A stretch of 56,996 nt of DNA from Gammaproteobacteria bacterium (GCA_024638505.1 JAHEKE010000001.1:293718-350713), one strand, 5' to 3'. Counted from the first letter of the stretch, positions 30,272-39,187 are shown. Notes: a model not told the origin generated them from the sequence alone. Numbers and translations are program-made.

Positions 30272-30799
30272 ATGCCGATGTATTATTTCGCATATGGGTC
30301 CAATATGTTGCGTCAACGACTGGTTGCGCGTATCGGTCATAGCAAACACCTCGGGCACGCGCGCCTAGCCGACCACCGACTGACTTTTCACAAACGCAGC
30401 AACGACGGATCTGGCAAATGTACCGTAGTCAACTGTAGCGATAGCGATACCGGAAGCAGCGTGTGGGGCGTCCTGTTTGAATTGAGTGCGCGGCAAAAAT
30501 CAATTCTGGGTCATTATGAGGGTACGGGTTATGAGGAGAGGGAGATTGTGATAACGCACGGGCAAAACGCGGTAAATGCGTTTACTTATGTTTCATTGCA
30601 AGACTGGACCGACAGCTCCAGCCTACCCTATTCGTGGTACAAATCGCTGGTCCTGGCGGGGGCAGTACAGTCCGGATTACCTCAAACTTACATTGCAGAC
30701 ATCGAGCGCGTCTCCTCCACGCAAGATTCGGACGGTGAGAGAATAAGCCTGCACAACGCGCTGATCGATGATAGCGGATACGGGCACTTAATCAGTTAA
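30272..30799 (+). CDS. gamma-glutamylcyclotransferase-like protein
   Basis: 175 residues from the ATG at 30272; a second ATG two codons later is equally likely, and a TTG at 30242 overlapping the previous stop is less so. The substrate-binding loop YFAYGSNML at the N-terminus, VWGVLFELS, and the catalytic glutamate in LGHYEGTGYEEREI are the marks of the GGCT fold, as is the FTYV segment. Members cyclise gamma-glutamyl peptides to 5-oxoproline or act on related amide bonds. The substrate is not known. Confidence 0.82.
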   Translation: MPMYYFAYGSNMLRQRLVARIGHSKHLGHARLADHRLTFHKRSNDGSGKCTVVNCSDSDTGSSVWGVLFELSARQKSILGHYEGTGYEEREIVITHGQNAVNAFTYVSLQDWTDSSSLPYSWYKSLVLAGAVQSGLPQTYIADIERVSSTQDSDGERISLHNALIDDSGYGHLIS

Positions 30800-30834
30800 G
30801 CCGGGGTTCATGTAACGCAGCTGATCCACAGCAG

Positions 30835-31767
30835 CTATAGCATTGCCCTTACAACTTCATTCCAGCCCAGGGCTAGATTAGTCCGGTTGTAGCCGCCGCC
30901 ACCCATGGCGATGATACGGCCATTACAATATTCATCGGCAACCCGGCACAGTCTCTTTGCGGCGTGGCCATGGGCACTGGGAGAAAAGGCCATGTGCGTA
31001 ATGGGATCACCGGCGATGCTGTCTGCCCCGGCTTGTAATAGAATGAACTCCGGCTTTCTGCTGCGGATGAATTCTTCGATCTCGGGCCATGCAGCATGAA
31101 ACGCCGCATCGTCTGCACCCGGGTGGAGTGGGATGTTTAGTTTAGTCCCCACTGCGGCACCCTTCCCAGTCTCTTGCGCAAAGCCCGTGCCTGGGTACAA
31201 GAACCTGCCGTCCTCATGGATGTCAGCGAAAATCAAATCCGGATCGTTTTCAAACGCATAAAAAACGCCGTCGCCATGGTGTGCATCAATATCCACATAT
31301 GCAATCCTTTTCACACCGAACTGCTGGCGCAGCGTTTCAATCACAATACCGGCGTCATTAAACACGCAGAATCCAGCTGCGGTGCCGCGTTTAGCATGAT
31401 GCAGACCGGCAATGGGGACAAATATTCTTGTGGCGTCACCATGCATCGCTTGTCGTAAACCATCAAGATCAGAGCCGATGACATATGAAGTGGCTTCAAA
31501 CACGCCTTTGAATGCGGGTGTATCCCCATAATCTAAATAGCCCGTGCCGGATGCGGACTGCACTTTGACTTTCTGCAGATACTGTTGACTGTGAAATCTG
31601 GCGATATCCTCCTCCAGGCACATTGAGGGACTGGCGATGCGTACTTTTTTGTCGAGCCCCTGTTTGACTGTCTCCTTCCAGAAAGCATAAATTCGATCCG
31701 GGCCAAACGGATGGCCGTCTCCAAACCCATACCGTCCTAAATCATCGCCGAAGTAGATTTGAACCAT
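30835..31767 (-). CDS. histone deacetylase-family amidohydrolase (AcuC/acetylpolyamine type)
   Basis: 310 residues. The fold is clear from GHPFGPDRIYAFW, ARFHSQQYLQKV, the twin histidines GLHHAKRGTAAGFCVFND, the zinc-ligand segment AYVDIDAHHGDGVFYAF, LQAGADSIAGDP and GGGGYNRTNLALGW with the catalytic tyrosine. Bacterial members remove acetyl groups from acetylpolyamines or from lysines such as those of acetyl-CoA synthetase. A substrate cannot be assigned. The next gene on the same strand ends upstream at 31777. Confidence 0.88.
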   Translation of the reverse strand: MVQIYFGDDLGRYGFGDGHPFGPDRIYAFWKETVKQGLDKKVRIASPSMCLEEDIARFHSQQYLQKVKVQSASGTGYLDYGDTPAFKGVFEATSYVIGSDLDGLRQAMHGDATRIFVPIAGLHHAKRGTAAGFCVFNDAGIVIETLRQQFGVKRIAYVDIDAHHGDGVFYAFENDPDLIFADIHEDGRFLYPGTGFAQETGKGAAVGTKLNIPLHPGADDAAFHAAWPEIEEFIRSRKPEFILLQAGADSIAGDPITHMAFSPSAHGHAAKRLCRVADEYCNGRIIAMGGGGYNRTNLALGWNEVVRAML

Positions 31768-31776
31768 TGCGGCAGG

Positions 31777-32172
31777 CTAGGATTCGCCCTCGCACTTCCA
31801 GGAACCCATTTTAGTCCCACGATCCCCGGGTAAAAACCAGCGTGCGCCTCGAGTGAACGTCGTTGTGGGGTCTTTTTTGTTCTTCCAGCTTACTGCGATC
31901 TCCGTCCCTTGTGCGCAGTCTTTCTCGGCGTAGATCGTGCAAAACTCGAAGCCAATCTGAGCTACGCGGTAAATTCGGCGTTTTGTGAGCAGGTTATGAC
32001 ACCCTGGTTCATCGGTGTTGCGCACCAGAGCAACCTGTCTTTGCTGCAGGTATTTATTCGCCGTGTACAGGCGAAAATCTGCGGCCACGGCAGCGCTCGA
32101 GAGAAACAGCGTTCCTGCACCGATGATGAATAAAGATATTGGTCTAACCATAAATGCAAACGGGGGTAACAA
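31777..32172 (-). CDS. small exported cysteine-containing protein of unknown function
   Basis: 131 residues, or 124 if translation begins at the ATG at 32151. A signal peptide is clear (RPISLFIIGAGTLFLSSAAVAA, cleavage after AVA-A). The mature part has four cysteines (PGCHN, EFCTI, KDCAQ, SWKCE), which could form two disulfides in a small beta-rich domain. No family recognised. It lies 9 bases upstream of the amidohydrolase gene on the same strand and may be transcribed with it. Confidence 0.62.
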   Translation of the reverse strand: MLPPFAFMVRPISLFIIGAGTLFLSSAAVAADFRLYTANKYLQQRQVALVRNTDEPGCHNLLTKRRIYRVAQIGFEFCTIYAEKDCAQGTEIAVSWKNKKDPTTTFTRGARWFLPGDRGTKMGSWKCEGES

Positions 32173-32291
32173 TTCTGCTTAGGACCCTCTGCGGCTGTTG
32201 CACAATGTATTTATAACGCAGCACTAACGCAAAGGTAACGTGCTTTCAGGGCGCTGACCCAGAGTAGCCGCGGCTGTTCCGCCGGGGGCAA

Positions 32292-32690
32292 TTAGAAGCT
32301 TCCCAGTCTCCATTTGGGTAAATTAGTATTCTCAGATATCCCATCGGGGTCATCCGGTGTCAGCTGTCCCCCGGGGAGGGTCTCGTCGATGTACTGCGCC
32401 GGTGCGTTCTTAGGCTTGACCCTTAGCATAAACACTTGGCCACCTCTGCTGAACTCGGTGACCGTGCTGCTGCCTACGGACTTCTCTCTCGTCTCCACCC
32501 CGCTTCTTTGCTCCGCGGCTTTGGAATTCTGCTCCTTGGCCGCCGCCTCCGTGCGCGCCCTTTCTTCCTCTGTTGGGATAGAGGGTGGGTTGGGAACTTC
32601 TGTAGAATCCTGTGACCACGATACGATGGGCAAGGATAATAAAGCTGCCCACAGAATGGAGGTGATCTTTATCGGGGTGAACTTAATCAT
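32292..32690 (-). CDS. DUF2782 exported protein
   Basis: 132 residues. A signal peptide (ILWAALLSLPIVSWSQ) is followed by a Pro/Glu-rich linker and a short conserved block, VTEFSRGGQVFMLRVKPKNAPAQYIDE, that matches DUF2782. This small periplasmic family is commonly found divergently next to polA in pseudomonads and relatives, as here. Function unknown. Confidence 0.75.
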   Translation of the reverse strand: MIKFTPIKITSILWAALLSLPIVSWSQDSTEVPNPPSIPTEEERARTEAAAKEQNSKAAEQRSGVETREKSVGSSTVTEFSRGGQVFMLRVKPKNAPAQYIDETLPGGQLTPDDPDGISENTNLPKWRLGSF

Positions 32691-32796
32691 GCGTAAAAGC
32701 AGTATAGCATGTACTTATCATGAGCATTTATATAATGGCACGATTTAAGGATATCAATACCGTTCGATCTTTTTACTGGCAACACAACTGCACATT

Positions 32797-35490
32797 ATGA
32801 ACAAGAATGCTTTACTGATTTTGGTTGACGGATCCTCATACCTGTATCGTGCGTTTCACGCGCTGCCTAACTTGAGTACATCATCAGGCCAGCCAACGGG
32901 CGCGGTTTACGGTGTGATCAACATGGTTCGCAAGCTCCTTGCTGAGCACAATCCCGAATTCGTTGCGGTGATATTTGATGCCAAGGGAAAAACATTTAGG
33001 CATGATCTGTACGCAGAATACAAAGCAAATCGGCCGCCGATGCCTGCGGAACTGGGCTGTCAAATACCATTTGTACATGACTTGGTGCAGGCTTTGGGGG
33101 TTCCCTTGCTATGCATCGAGGGAGTGGAAGCGGATGACGTTATTGCCACGCTGGCCGACCGTGCCGCCAAGGCCGGGATACAAACTTTGGTGTCCACGGG
33201 TGATAAAGATTTAGCGCAGATCGTGAATGACAGAGTGACGCTGGTGGATACCATGCAGGACAAGTATCTGGACGTCGACGGCGTTGAGCGGAAATTTGGT
33301 GTGGCCCCTGAACAAATTATTGACTACCTGACGCTGATCGGTGATACCTCGGATAACATACCCGGGGTGCCTAAAGTCGGTCCCAAAACCGCGATCAAGT
33401 GGCTGCAGACATATGGTTCGCTGGACGAAGTGATGAGGCACGCGGGAGAGATAAAGGGCAAAGTGGGAGACAATTTGCGTGAGCGCCTTGACCAGTTGCC
33501 GCTGTCGCGGCAACTGGTCACCGTAAAATCTGATGTTGCTCTGGATATAGAGCCGGAGAATCTTCGGCCGAAAGACAGAGACGAGGGCACGCTGCGGGAT
33601 ATTTTCGGCGAGCTCGAATTCAGCTCTTGGCTGGCGGACTTAACCGAAGGAGGTGGAGGCAAATCCGTTACTGATGATTCAGTTGATTATCTGACGGTAT
33701 TCTCGCAGGACGAGTTAGCCGTATGGATTGAGCGGCTCAGTAAAGCGCACTTGTTTGCTTTTGATACGGAAACCACATCCCTGGATTCGGTCAGCGCAAA
33801 ACTGGTGGGGGTGTCGTTTAGCCTGGCCGCCGGTGAAGGGGTTTACGTTCCCTGTGGCCACGACTACGCAGGAGTTCCAGAGCAGCTAGCGGTCGATACC
33901 GTCCTGGCAAAGTTGAAACCTCTGCTTGAAAATGCAAGTTTGGAGAAGGTGGGCCAAAATCTGAAGTTCGATCACTGTGTGCTTGCCGGTTACGGAATCG
34001 AGCTCAAGGGAATCAGATTCGATACCATGCTCGAGTCATATGTCTTGGACAGCGTGGCGAATCGTCACGACATGGATACCTTGGCGCTGAAGTATTTAGG
34101 TCATAAGACGACTACCTTCGAGCAAGTGGCAGGCAAAGGCAAGCATCAGCTGTCCTTCAACCAAGTATCGATTGAACGGGCTGGCCCTTATGCTGCGGAG
34201 GACGCTGATATAGCTTTACGGCTGCATGACGCGCTGTGGCCCCGACTGGAAAAAGAGAAGCGCCTGTGCGAATTATTCGAGTTAATCGAGATGCCGCTGG
34301 TCCCAGTGCTGTCCCGGATAGAGCGCAACGGGGTGAAGATTGACGCGGCGGTATTGGCCGCGCAGAGCCAGGAGTTGGCGCTGCGCATCGAGACGCTGGC
34401 GGATCGGGCGAATCAGCTGGCGGGAGTTCCGTTCAATGTAGCGTCGCCGAAGCAGATTCAGGAAATCTTGTATGATCACCTTAAGTTGCCGGTGCTCAGG
34501 AAAACGCCTAAAGGACAGCCTTCAACTGCGGAAAACGTATTACAGGAGCTGGCCGTAGAATATGAACTGCCGCGGCTGATTCTAGAGTATCGGGGCCTGA
34601 GTAAGCTCAAGTCGACCTACACTGACAAATTACCAGAGATGATTAACGCTGACACGGGCCGCGTACACACCTCGTATCACCAGGCGGTGGCGGCTACCGG
34701 CAGGCTGTCCTCCAGTGATCCAAACCTGCAAAACATACCTATCCGTACCACAGATGGTCGACGGATTCGCACAGCTTTCATCCCAGAGCCCGGTAATGCA
34801 TTAATCGCTGCAGATTACTCCCAGATCGAGCTGCGTATCATGGCGCACCTGTCACAAGACGAGGGCTTGCTGCATGCTTTTGCCCAGGACCAAGATGTGC
34901 ACCGTGCAACAGCGGCAGAAGTATTCGGCGTCGACCTGGATCAGGTGGATGCTGATCAGAGGCGCCATGCCAAAGCAATAAACTTTGGCCTGATCTACGG
35001 CATGTCCGCTTACGGCTTGGCTCAGCAGCTGAAAATAGAGCGGTCTGCGGCCCAGGAATACATCAACGTTTACTTTGCGCGGTATCCTGGGGTAAAGCGG
35101 TTCATGGATGACACCCGAAGCAAAGCCAGGGAAATGGGGTACGTAGAGACAGTTTATGGCCGCCGCCTTTACCTGCCGGACATCAAATCCAGTAACCACC
35201 AGAGACGACAATATGCGGAGCGCACTGCGATCAATGCCCCAATGCAGGGTACTGCTGCCGATATAATTAAGATGGCCATGCTGTCGATAGACGACTGGCT
35301 GAGGCAAGACGCCGAAGGCGTGCGGATGATCATGCAGGTGCATGATGAGCTTGTTTTTGAGGCGCCCCTCGGTCAAGTCGATGCGGTGACCAGCCGGGTT
35401 CATCAACTAATGAGCGGAGTGGCTAAACTGTCGGTGCCGTTAACCCTCGAGGTGGGAACGGGCAAGACCTGGGAAGAGACGCACCCTTGA
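32797..35490 (+). CDS. polA: DNA polymerase I
   Basis: 897 residues with all three domains. The 5'-nuclease part has LILVDGSSYLYRAFHALP and GDTSDNIPGVPKVGPKTA. The 3'-5' proofreading domain is active-looking (FDTETTSLDS, first Asp near residue 323). The polymerase domain has the RLSSSDPNLQNIP, ADYSQIELRIMAHLS, KAINFGLIYGMSAYGLA and MQVHDELVFEAP motifs. It fills Okazaki gaps and repair patches. A TATAAT at 32731-32736 may be its -10. The gene faces engB, with a predicted small RNA gene in between. Confidence 0.97.
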   Translation: MNKNALLILVDGSSYLYRAFHALPNLSTSSGQPTGAVYGVINMVRKLLAEHNPEFVAVIFDAKGKTFRHDLYAEYKANRPPMPAELGCQIPFVHDLVQALGVPLLCIEGVEADDVIATLADRAAKAGIQTLVSTGDKDLAQIVNDRVTLVDTMQDKYLDVDGVERKFGVAPEQIIDYLTLIGDTSDNIPGVPKVGPKTAIKWLQTYGSLDEVMRHAGEIKGKVGDNLRERLDQLPLSRQLVTVKSDVALDIEPENLRPKDRDEGTLRDIFGELEFSSWLADLTEGGGGKSVTDDSVDYLTVFSQDELAVWIERLSKAHLFAFDTETTSLDSVSAKLVGVSFSLAAGEGVYVPCGHDYAGVPEQLAVDTVLAKLKPLLENASLEKVGQNLKFDHCVLAGYGIELKGIRFDTMLESYVLDSVANRHDMDTLALKYLGHKTTTFEQVAGKGKHQLSFNQVSIERAGPYAAEDADIALRLHDALWPRLEKEKRLCELFELIEMPLVPVLSRIERNGVKIDAAVLAAQSQELALRIETLADRANQLAGVPFNVASPKQIQEILYDHLKLPVLRKTPKGQPSTAENVLQELAVEYELPRLILEYRGLSKLKSTYTDKLPEMINADTGRVHTSYHQAVAATGRLSSSDPNLQNIPIRTTDGRRIRTAFIPEPGNALIAADYSQIELRIMAHLSQDEGLLHAFAQDQDVHRATAAEVFGVDLDQVDADQRRHAKAINFGLIYGMSAYGLAQQLKIERSAAQEYINVYFARYPGVKRFMDDTRSKAREMGYVETVYGRRLYLPDIKSSNHQRRQYAERTAINAPMQGTAADIIKMAMLSIDDWLRQDAEGVRMIMQVHDELVFEAPLGQVDAVTSRVHQLMSGVAKLSVPLTLEVGTGKTWEETHP

Positions 35491-35506
35491 AATTAGGCGT
35501 AGTAAT

Positions 35507-35533
35507 GAACTATTTCGAAGTACTGCAGTCTGA
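35507..35533 (+). promoter_or_regulatory. sigma-E (AlgU/RpoE)-type promoter
   Basis: GAACTA at 35507-35512, exactly 16 bases, then TCTGA at 35529-35533. This matches the extracytoplasmic-stress consensus GAACTT-N16/17-TCTGA with one mismatch. It starts 17 bases after the polA stop and would start RNA near 35540, at the head of the predicted small RNA. A TATAAA directly after TCTGA could add weak sigma-70 activity. Confidence 0.65.
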
Positions 35534-35539
35534 TATAAA

Positions 35540-35671
35540 AGGTCAGCGTGCAAACGTTGGCCGTCCCGCCCAATCCTCCCTAGGCGGGATGGTCTTGCGC
35601 TGGCTTCCCCTAGCGCAGACCTATGTGCCTTGCCCCGGAACCTCCTCCCCTTAGTTCCGGGGCTTTTCTTT
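35540..35671 (+). ncRNA. predicted small RNA at the Spot 42/ErsA locus, three C-rich-loop hairpins
   Basis: About 132 nt between polA and engB. Hairpin 1: 10 bp, 35561-35570 with 35583-35592, loop containing CCTCCC. Hairpin 2: GCGCT 35597-35601 with AGCGC 35612-35616, extended by GTCT/AGAC, loop containing TTCCCC. Hairpin 3: GCCCCGGAAC with GTTCCGGGGC, loop CTCCTCCCC, then a T-rich tail. All three loops show C/U-rich sequence complementary to Shine-Dalgarno sites, as in known loop-acting sRNAs. In enterics spf (Spot 42) and in pseudomonads ersA (sigma-22 dependent) occupy this place. Promoter, size and terminator all fit. Direct homology to ErsA is inferred, not shown. Confidence 0.7.
35632..35671 (+). 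terminator. intrinsic terminator ending the small RNA and polA transcripts
   Basis: GCCCCGGAAC at 35632-35641 pairs perfectly with GTTCCGGGGC at 35654-35663, 12-base loop, followed by TTTTCTTT. On the other strand no U-tract follows, so it works in the plus direction only. It also forms the third hairpin of the predicted sRNA. Confidence 0.88.
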
Positions 35672-35693
35672 ATCTTGCACAAGCGCCACAGCA

Positions 35694-36329
35694 TTATGAC
35701 GCCGATTTGCCGGGAAATAGGTCTAACCAGCGCAGGATGTGGTCGCGGGTCTGGTCAATCCCGGTACAGTCCACGGCGGAAAAAGGTTGAACAGCAATCT
35801 CGGAACCCTCAATTTTCCGCCGCACCGAGCGCAGGACAGACGCTGCCTGGTTTCGGCTGAGCTTGTCGATTTTTGTCAGGAGCACATATACCGCCAGGTC
35901 CGCGGCGCGGCACCAGGCAAGCATTTGCGTATCGAGGCGGGTTAACGGATGGCGCGCGTCCATCAGCAGGATTAGCCCGCGCAGAGCCTGGCGCTGGCGC
36001 AGGTATCGCTCGATCATTTTGCCCCAGCGCTGGCGCAGTTTCATCGGCACCTGCGCATAACCGTAGCCGGGAAGATCAACCAGGCGCTGTTCTGCACTAA
36101 GTTCAAAAAACACTATCTGCTGCGTACGCCCGGGAGTGCGGCTTGCGCGGGCCAGCGCTTTGCGCTGGGTAATTGCATTGATGGCGCTCGATTTGCCTAC
36201 GTTTGACCGGCCAGCGAAGGCGACCTCGGCTCCCTCGTCAGGCGGCCACTGTTGCGGTGTATATGCTGCCAACAAAAATCTAGGGTTGGACAGTAATTTC
36301 GGAGGTGGTTTTACCTTGCCATTAGGCAT
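35694..36329 (-). CDS. engB: ribosome-biogenesis GTPase EngB (YsxC/YihA)
   Basis: 211 residues. GTPase motifs: P-loop GRSNVGKSSAINA (about 41-53), G2 threonine in SRTPGRTQQI, G3 DLPGYGYAQVP, G4 LTKIDKLS and G5 PFSAVD. EngB is an essential GTPase for late 50S subunit assembly. It is convergent with polA, as in most gammaproteobacteria, and divergent from cytochrome c4. Confidence 0.96.
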   Translation of the reverse strand: MPNGKVKPPPKLLSNPRFLLAAYTPQQWPPDEGAEVAFAGRSNVGKSSAINAITQRKALARASRTPGRTQQIVFFELSAEQRLVDLPGYGYAQVPMKLRQRWGKMIERYLRQRQALRGLILLMDARHPLTRLDTQMLAWCRAADLAVYVLLTKIDKLSRNQAASVLRSVRRKIEGSEIAVQPFSAVDCTGIDQTRDHILRWLDLFPGKSAS

Positions 36330-36363
36330 ACGCTAGCAAAAATCTGCCCGGCAAAGCGCGCTA

Positions 36364-36392
36364 TTGTGACCCTCTATACGACATGATATAAA
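36364..36392 (+). promoter_or_regulatory. sigma-70 promoter of the cytochrome c4 gene
   Basis: TTGTGA at 36364-36369 and TATAAA at 36387-36392 are 17 bases apart. Transcription would begin near 36399, leaving a 98-base leader before the cytochrome gene. Confidence 0.55.
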
Positions 36393-36496
36393 AAGCGCCA
36401 AGCTTGAACAAAAACTGAAGCACTGCCTGCGTTTTTCTGAAATCCTGGTTTCTATCGGTCTAACGGACATGCGCTGAATAACTATTGGAGAAATTG

Positions 36497-37129
36497 ATGT
36501 TTAGTCGACACCCGATCACGCCTCCCATCTGCTTACTTACGTTGGCATCGTTATTGATGTCGCCCTGGGGGTTGGCTCGGGCAGGCGACGCTAAGGCCGG
36601 AGAAGTAATCGCGACACAACAATGCGCTGCCTGTCACGGAGCGGATGGTAACAGCATTGCTCCGACGTTTCCTAATCTCGCCGGCCAAATCGAAGGTTAC
36701 ATAGCGGACCAGTTGATGAAAATGAAATTGGGGCAAAGGGAGGTGCCGCAGATGACGGCCTTTGTCGCCAACCTATCGCCGGAGGACATGGAGAACCTTG
36801 GCGCCTACTACGCGCAACTGCAGGCCAAGCCGGCGGCGATACCTGAGAGCGACGTAGACGCGGCGCAGCGCGGAGAACGTTTGTTCCGCGGCGGCCTCGA
36901 GAACATGCAGGTTGCGGCGTGCATGAGCTGTCATGGGCCTGGCGGTCTCGGCGTGCCCCAGGTTTACCCGCGCGTGGCCAATCAGCATCGCGATTACCTG
37001 GAGCAACAGCTTTTAGCTTACAAATCCGGAGAGAGAGAGAGCGAGGGTAATATAATGAATGATATTGCGTTCAAGCTGTCCGCACAGCAAATAAAAGATC
37101 TTTCGGCGTACATGCATGCGCTGAAATAA
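36497..37129 (+). CDS. diheme cytochrome c4
   Basis: 210 residues from the ATG at 36497, with GGAG 6 bases upstream; a TTG at 36485 is in frame but less likely. A signal peptide ends near GLARA-G. Two haem-binding motifs are visible, CAACH at 43-47 and CMSCH at 142-146, each followed by the distal methionine segments expected of c4 (KLGQREVPQMTAF and ESEGNIMNDIAFKL). Cytochrome c4 carries electrons to terminal oxidases in the periplasm. The engB-cytochrome c4 pairing is also found in pseudomonads. Confidence 0.92.
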   Translation: MFSRHPITPPICLLTLASLLMSPWGLARAGDAKAGEVIATQQCAACHGADGNSIAPTFPNLAGQIEGYIADQLMKMKLGQREVPQMTAFVANLSPEDMENLGAYYAQLQAKPAAIPESDVDAAQRGERLFRGGLENMQVAACMSCHGPGGLGVPQVYPRVANQHRDYLEQQLLAYKSGERESEGNIMNDIAFKLSAQQIKDLSAYMHALK

Positions 37130-37156
37130 AGGTATGCCCCATTCCGTGTTAAGCAA

Positions 37157-37180
37157 GGGTGACCGCAGTCACCCTTTTTT
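37157..37180 (+). terminator. intrinsic terminator of the cytochrome c4 gene
   Basis: GGGTGAC at 37157-37163 and GTCACCC at 37168-37174 form a perfect 7-bp stem with a CGCA tetraloop, followed directly by six T residues. Confidence 0.9.
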
Positions 37181-37249
37181 GTCGGTAGAGCCCGAACGAT
37201 ACCGTTGACTATGCGTGGTTTTCCGGCGTCAGTATTGCGGTAAAGCAAA

Positions 37250-38266
37250 ATGAGTGAAAACGTAAACCGCCAGGTGGTGTTGCGGTCCAGGCCGTCAGGG
37301 ATCCCCGAGGCTGAGAATTTTGAGATAGTGCAAAAGCCAATTCCGCGGATTAAGGCTGGAATGATCTTGGTGCGCAATATCTACCTGTCCGTCGAGCCCG
37401 CTATGCGCGGGTGGGTGGGCGCAGCCGCCAACTACGCTGAGCCCGTTCCTATTGGTGGTGTGATGCGTTCGTTTGCTACGGGGCGGGTCGAGCAGTCCGC
37501 CCATCCTGATTTTCGTCCCGGCGATATCGTTACCGGCATGTTCGGTTGGCAAGACTATACGCTGGTCGACGCCGAAAGTATCCAGCGTAAAGTGGATCCC
37601 AGCCTGCCTATATCGACTTCGCTCGGCGTGCTGGGGTTAAATGGGCTCACCGCATATTTTGCCCTGCTGGACGTGGGCCAACCACGGACCGACAACACGG
37701 TCGCAGTATCGAGCGCGGCTGGAGCCGTTGGCTCCTGCGTCGGGCAGATCGCTAAGATTAAGGGCTGCCGGACCGTAGGCATCACCAGCAGCGAGGAGAA
37801 AGTCAATTTATGCCTTAATGAGTTCGGCTTCGATGCGGCCATAAGCTACCGCCGCGATGATTTTTCGGCTGTGCTTGGTGATTACTTTAAACAAGGGGTA
37901 GATATATATTTCGATAATACTGCGGGCGCCATCAGCGATGCTGTACTTTCCCATATCGCCGTGGGTGCCCGCATCGTGGTGTGTGGAACAGCATCGGTCG
38001 CGAGTTGGGATCCCCCGCCGCTGGGCCCGCGGGTAGAGCGTAACATACTGGTTAAGCGTGCGCGCATGCAGGGCTTCCTCATATTCGATTACGCCCATCG
38101 TTACAGCGAGGCCTGGCCCGTTCTTTCAGACTGGGTACGTTCTGGACTGCTGCGCTACCGCGAGGAAATTACGCAGGGGATCGAAACGGCGCCAAGTGCA
38201 ATCGCCAGCCTTTATAGGAGCGAAAATATGGGGAAGAGGCTTATTCGTATCGCAGCGGAAGACTGA
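37250..38266 (+). CDS. NADP-dependent oxidoreductase, CurA/leukotriene B4 dehydrogenase-like MDR family
   Basis: 338 residues. The N-terminus RQVVLRSRPSGIPEAENFEI and YLSVEPAMRGWV are typical of the zinc-independent MDR branch (CurA, PTGR, YncB). The Rossmann motif is SSAAGAVGSCVGQIAK, followed by GITSSEEKV, and FDNTAGAISDAVL and IVVCGTAS later. Such enzymes reduce the double bond of alpha,beta-unsaturated ketones and aldehydes with NADPH. It is the first gene of a compact plus-strand cluster. Confidence 0.88.
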   Translation: MSENVNRQVVLRSRPSGIPEAENFEIVQKPIPRIKAGMILVRNIYLSVEPAMRGWVGAAANYAEPVPIGGVMRSFATGRVEQSAHPDFRPGDIVTGMFGWQDYTLVDAESIQRKVDPSLPISTSLGVLGLNGLTAYFALLDVGQPRTDNTVAVSSAAGAVGSCVGQIAKIKGCRTVGITSSEEKVNLCLNEFGFDAAISYRRDDFSAVLGDYFKQGVDIYFDNTAGAISDAVLSHIAVGARIVVCGTASVASWDPPPLGPRVERNILVKRARMQGFLIFDYAHRYSEAWPVLSDWVRSGLLRYREEITQGIETAPSAIASLYRSENMGKRLIRIAAED

Positions 38267-38289
38267 GGTCCCAAACCGCGGAGAATTGT

Positions 38290-39153
38290 TTGGATATGGC
38301 TAGGTATGCAGTTCAGCTCGGTGATGAGGAGAAAATACGCTACCAGGAAGACGGTTTCCTCGTTCCGAAATATCGATTGCCTGAGCGTACCCTGGGGCAA
38401 ATGCGCGAAGCTTACGATAAGTTACTCGCGGATAATCCGGGTATCGCATCCGATTTTATGCTTGGTCCACATCTTACAAAGCCCGGCACCCAGGGTGTAC
38501 GGGGGTCCCGACAGTGGCTGACGTTCGCCACGCAGCCGGAGATATTGGATATCGCGGAACAGCTGGTGGGAGAAGACCTAATTCTGTGGGGGACGACTAT
38601 TTTCGGCAAGCCTGCCCATACCGGCAGGGCTACGCCCTGGCACCAGGATGGTGATTATTACCCGATACGTCCGCTGGAGACGCTGACGGTATGGATAGCG
38701 TTAGATGATGCGGACCCGGAGAATGGATGCATGCGCTTCATTCCAGGCTCCCACAAGTCCCGTACAACCTTCAGCCACCATTGGGAAGAGGACGAGAGGC
38801 TTACCATTAATCAAGTGTGCGACGCCCAGCATTTTGACGAGGCCAGGGCACACGATCTGGTACTACAGGCTGGGCGGATGTCATTTCATGATGTGTATAT
38901 GATTCATGGTTCCCGCGCTAACACCAGCGGGAGAAGACGCGCCGCATTCGTCATCAGAATCATGCCGGGCCGCTGTCATTATGACCACGCACTCGGACAA
39001 AAGATGGCGCAGCCTCATCAAGCGCATGACTACGGCAAACGACCGCTGTTTCTCGTACGCGGACGAGACCGCTCCGGCGTGAATGACTTCACAATTGGTC
39101 ATGCCAATGAGCCGGTGAGTTCCAGCGTGCAAGGAAAACCGGTGCAGGGCTAA
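38290..39153 (+). CDS. phytanoyl-CoA dioxygenase (PhyH) family protein
   Basis: 287 residues from a TTG with GGAG six bases upstream; an ATG at 38296 is the alternative. The iron-binding HxD is in TPWHQDGDYYPI and the distal His with the oxoglutarate-binding Arg in FHDVYMIHGSRANTSGRRRAAFVIR-like sequence; MRFIPGSHKSR is also typical. Members hydroxylate or halogenate small molecules using Fe(II), oxygen and 2-oxoglutarate. The substrate is unknown. It starts 23 bases after the oxidoreductase. Confidence 0.88.
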   Translation: MDMARYAVQLGDEEKIRYQEDGFLVPKYRLPERTLGQMREAYDKLLADNPGIASDFMLGPHLTKPGTQGVRGSRQWLTFATQPEILDIAEQLVGEDLILWGTTIFGKPAHTGRATPWHQDGDYYPIRPLETLTVWIALDDADPENGCMRFIPGSHKSRTTFSHHWEEDERLTINQVCDAQHFDEARAHDLVLQAGRMSFHDVYMIHGSRANTSGRRRAAFVIRIMPGRCHYDHALGQKMAQPHQAHDYGKRPLFLVRGRDRSGVNDFTIGHANEPVSSSVQGKPVQG

Positions 39154-39187
39154 TGCGCTGATCACGCCATAAGTCCGTCCACAACCG

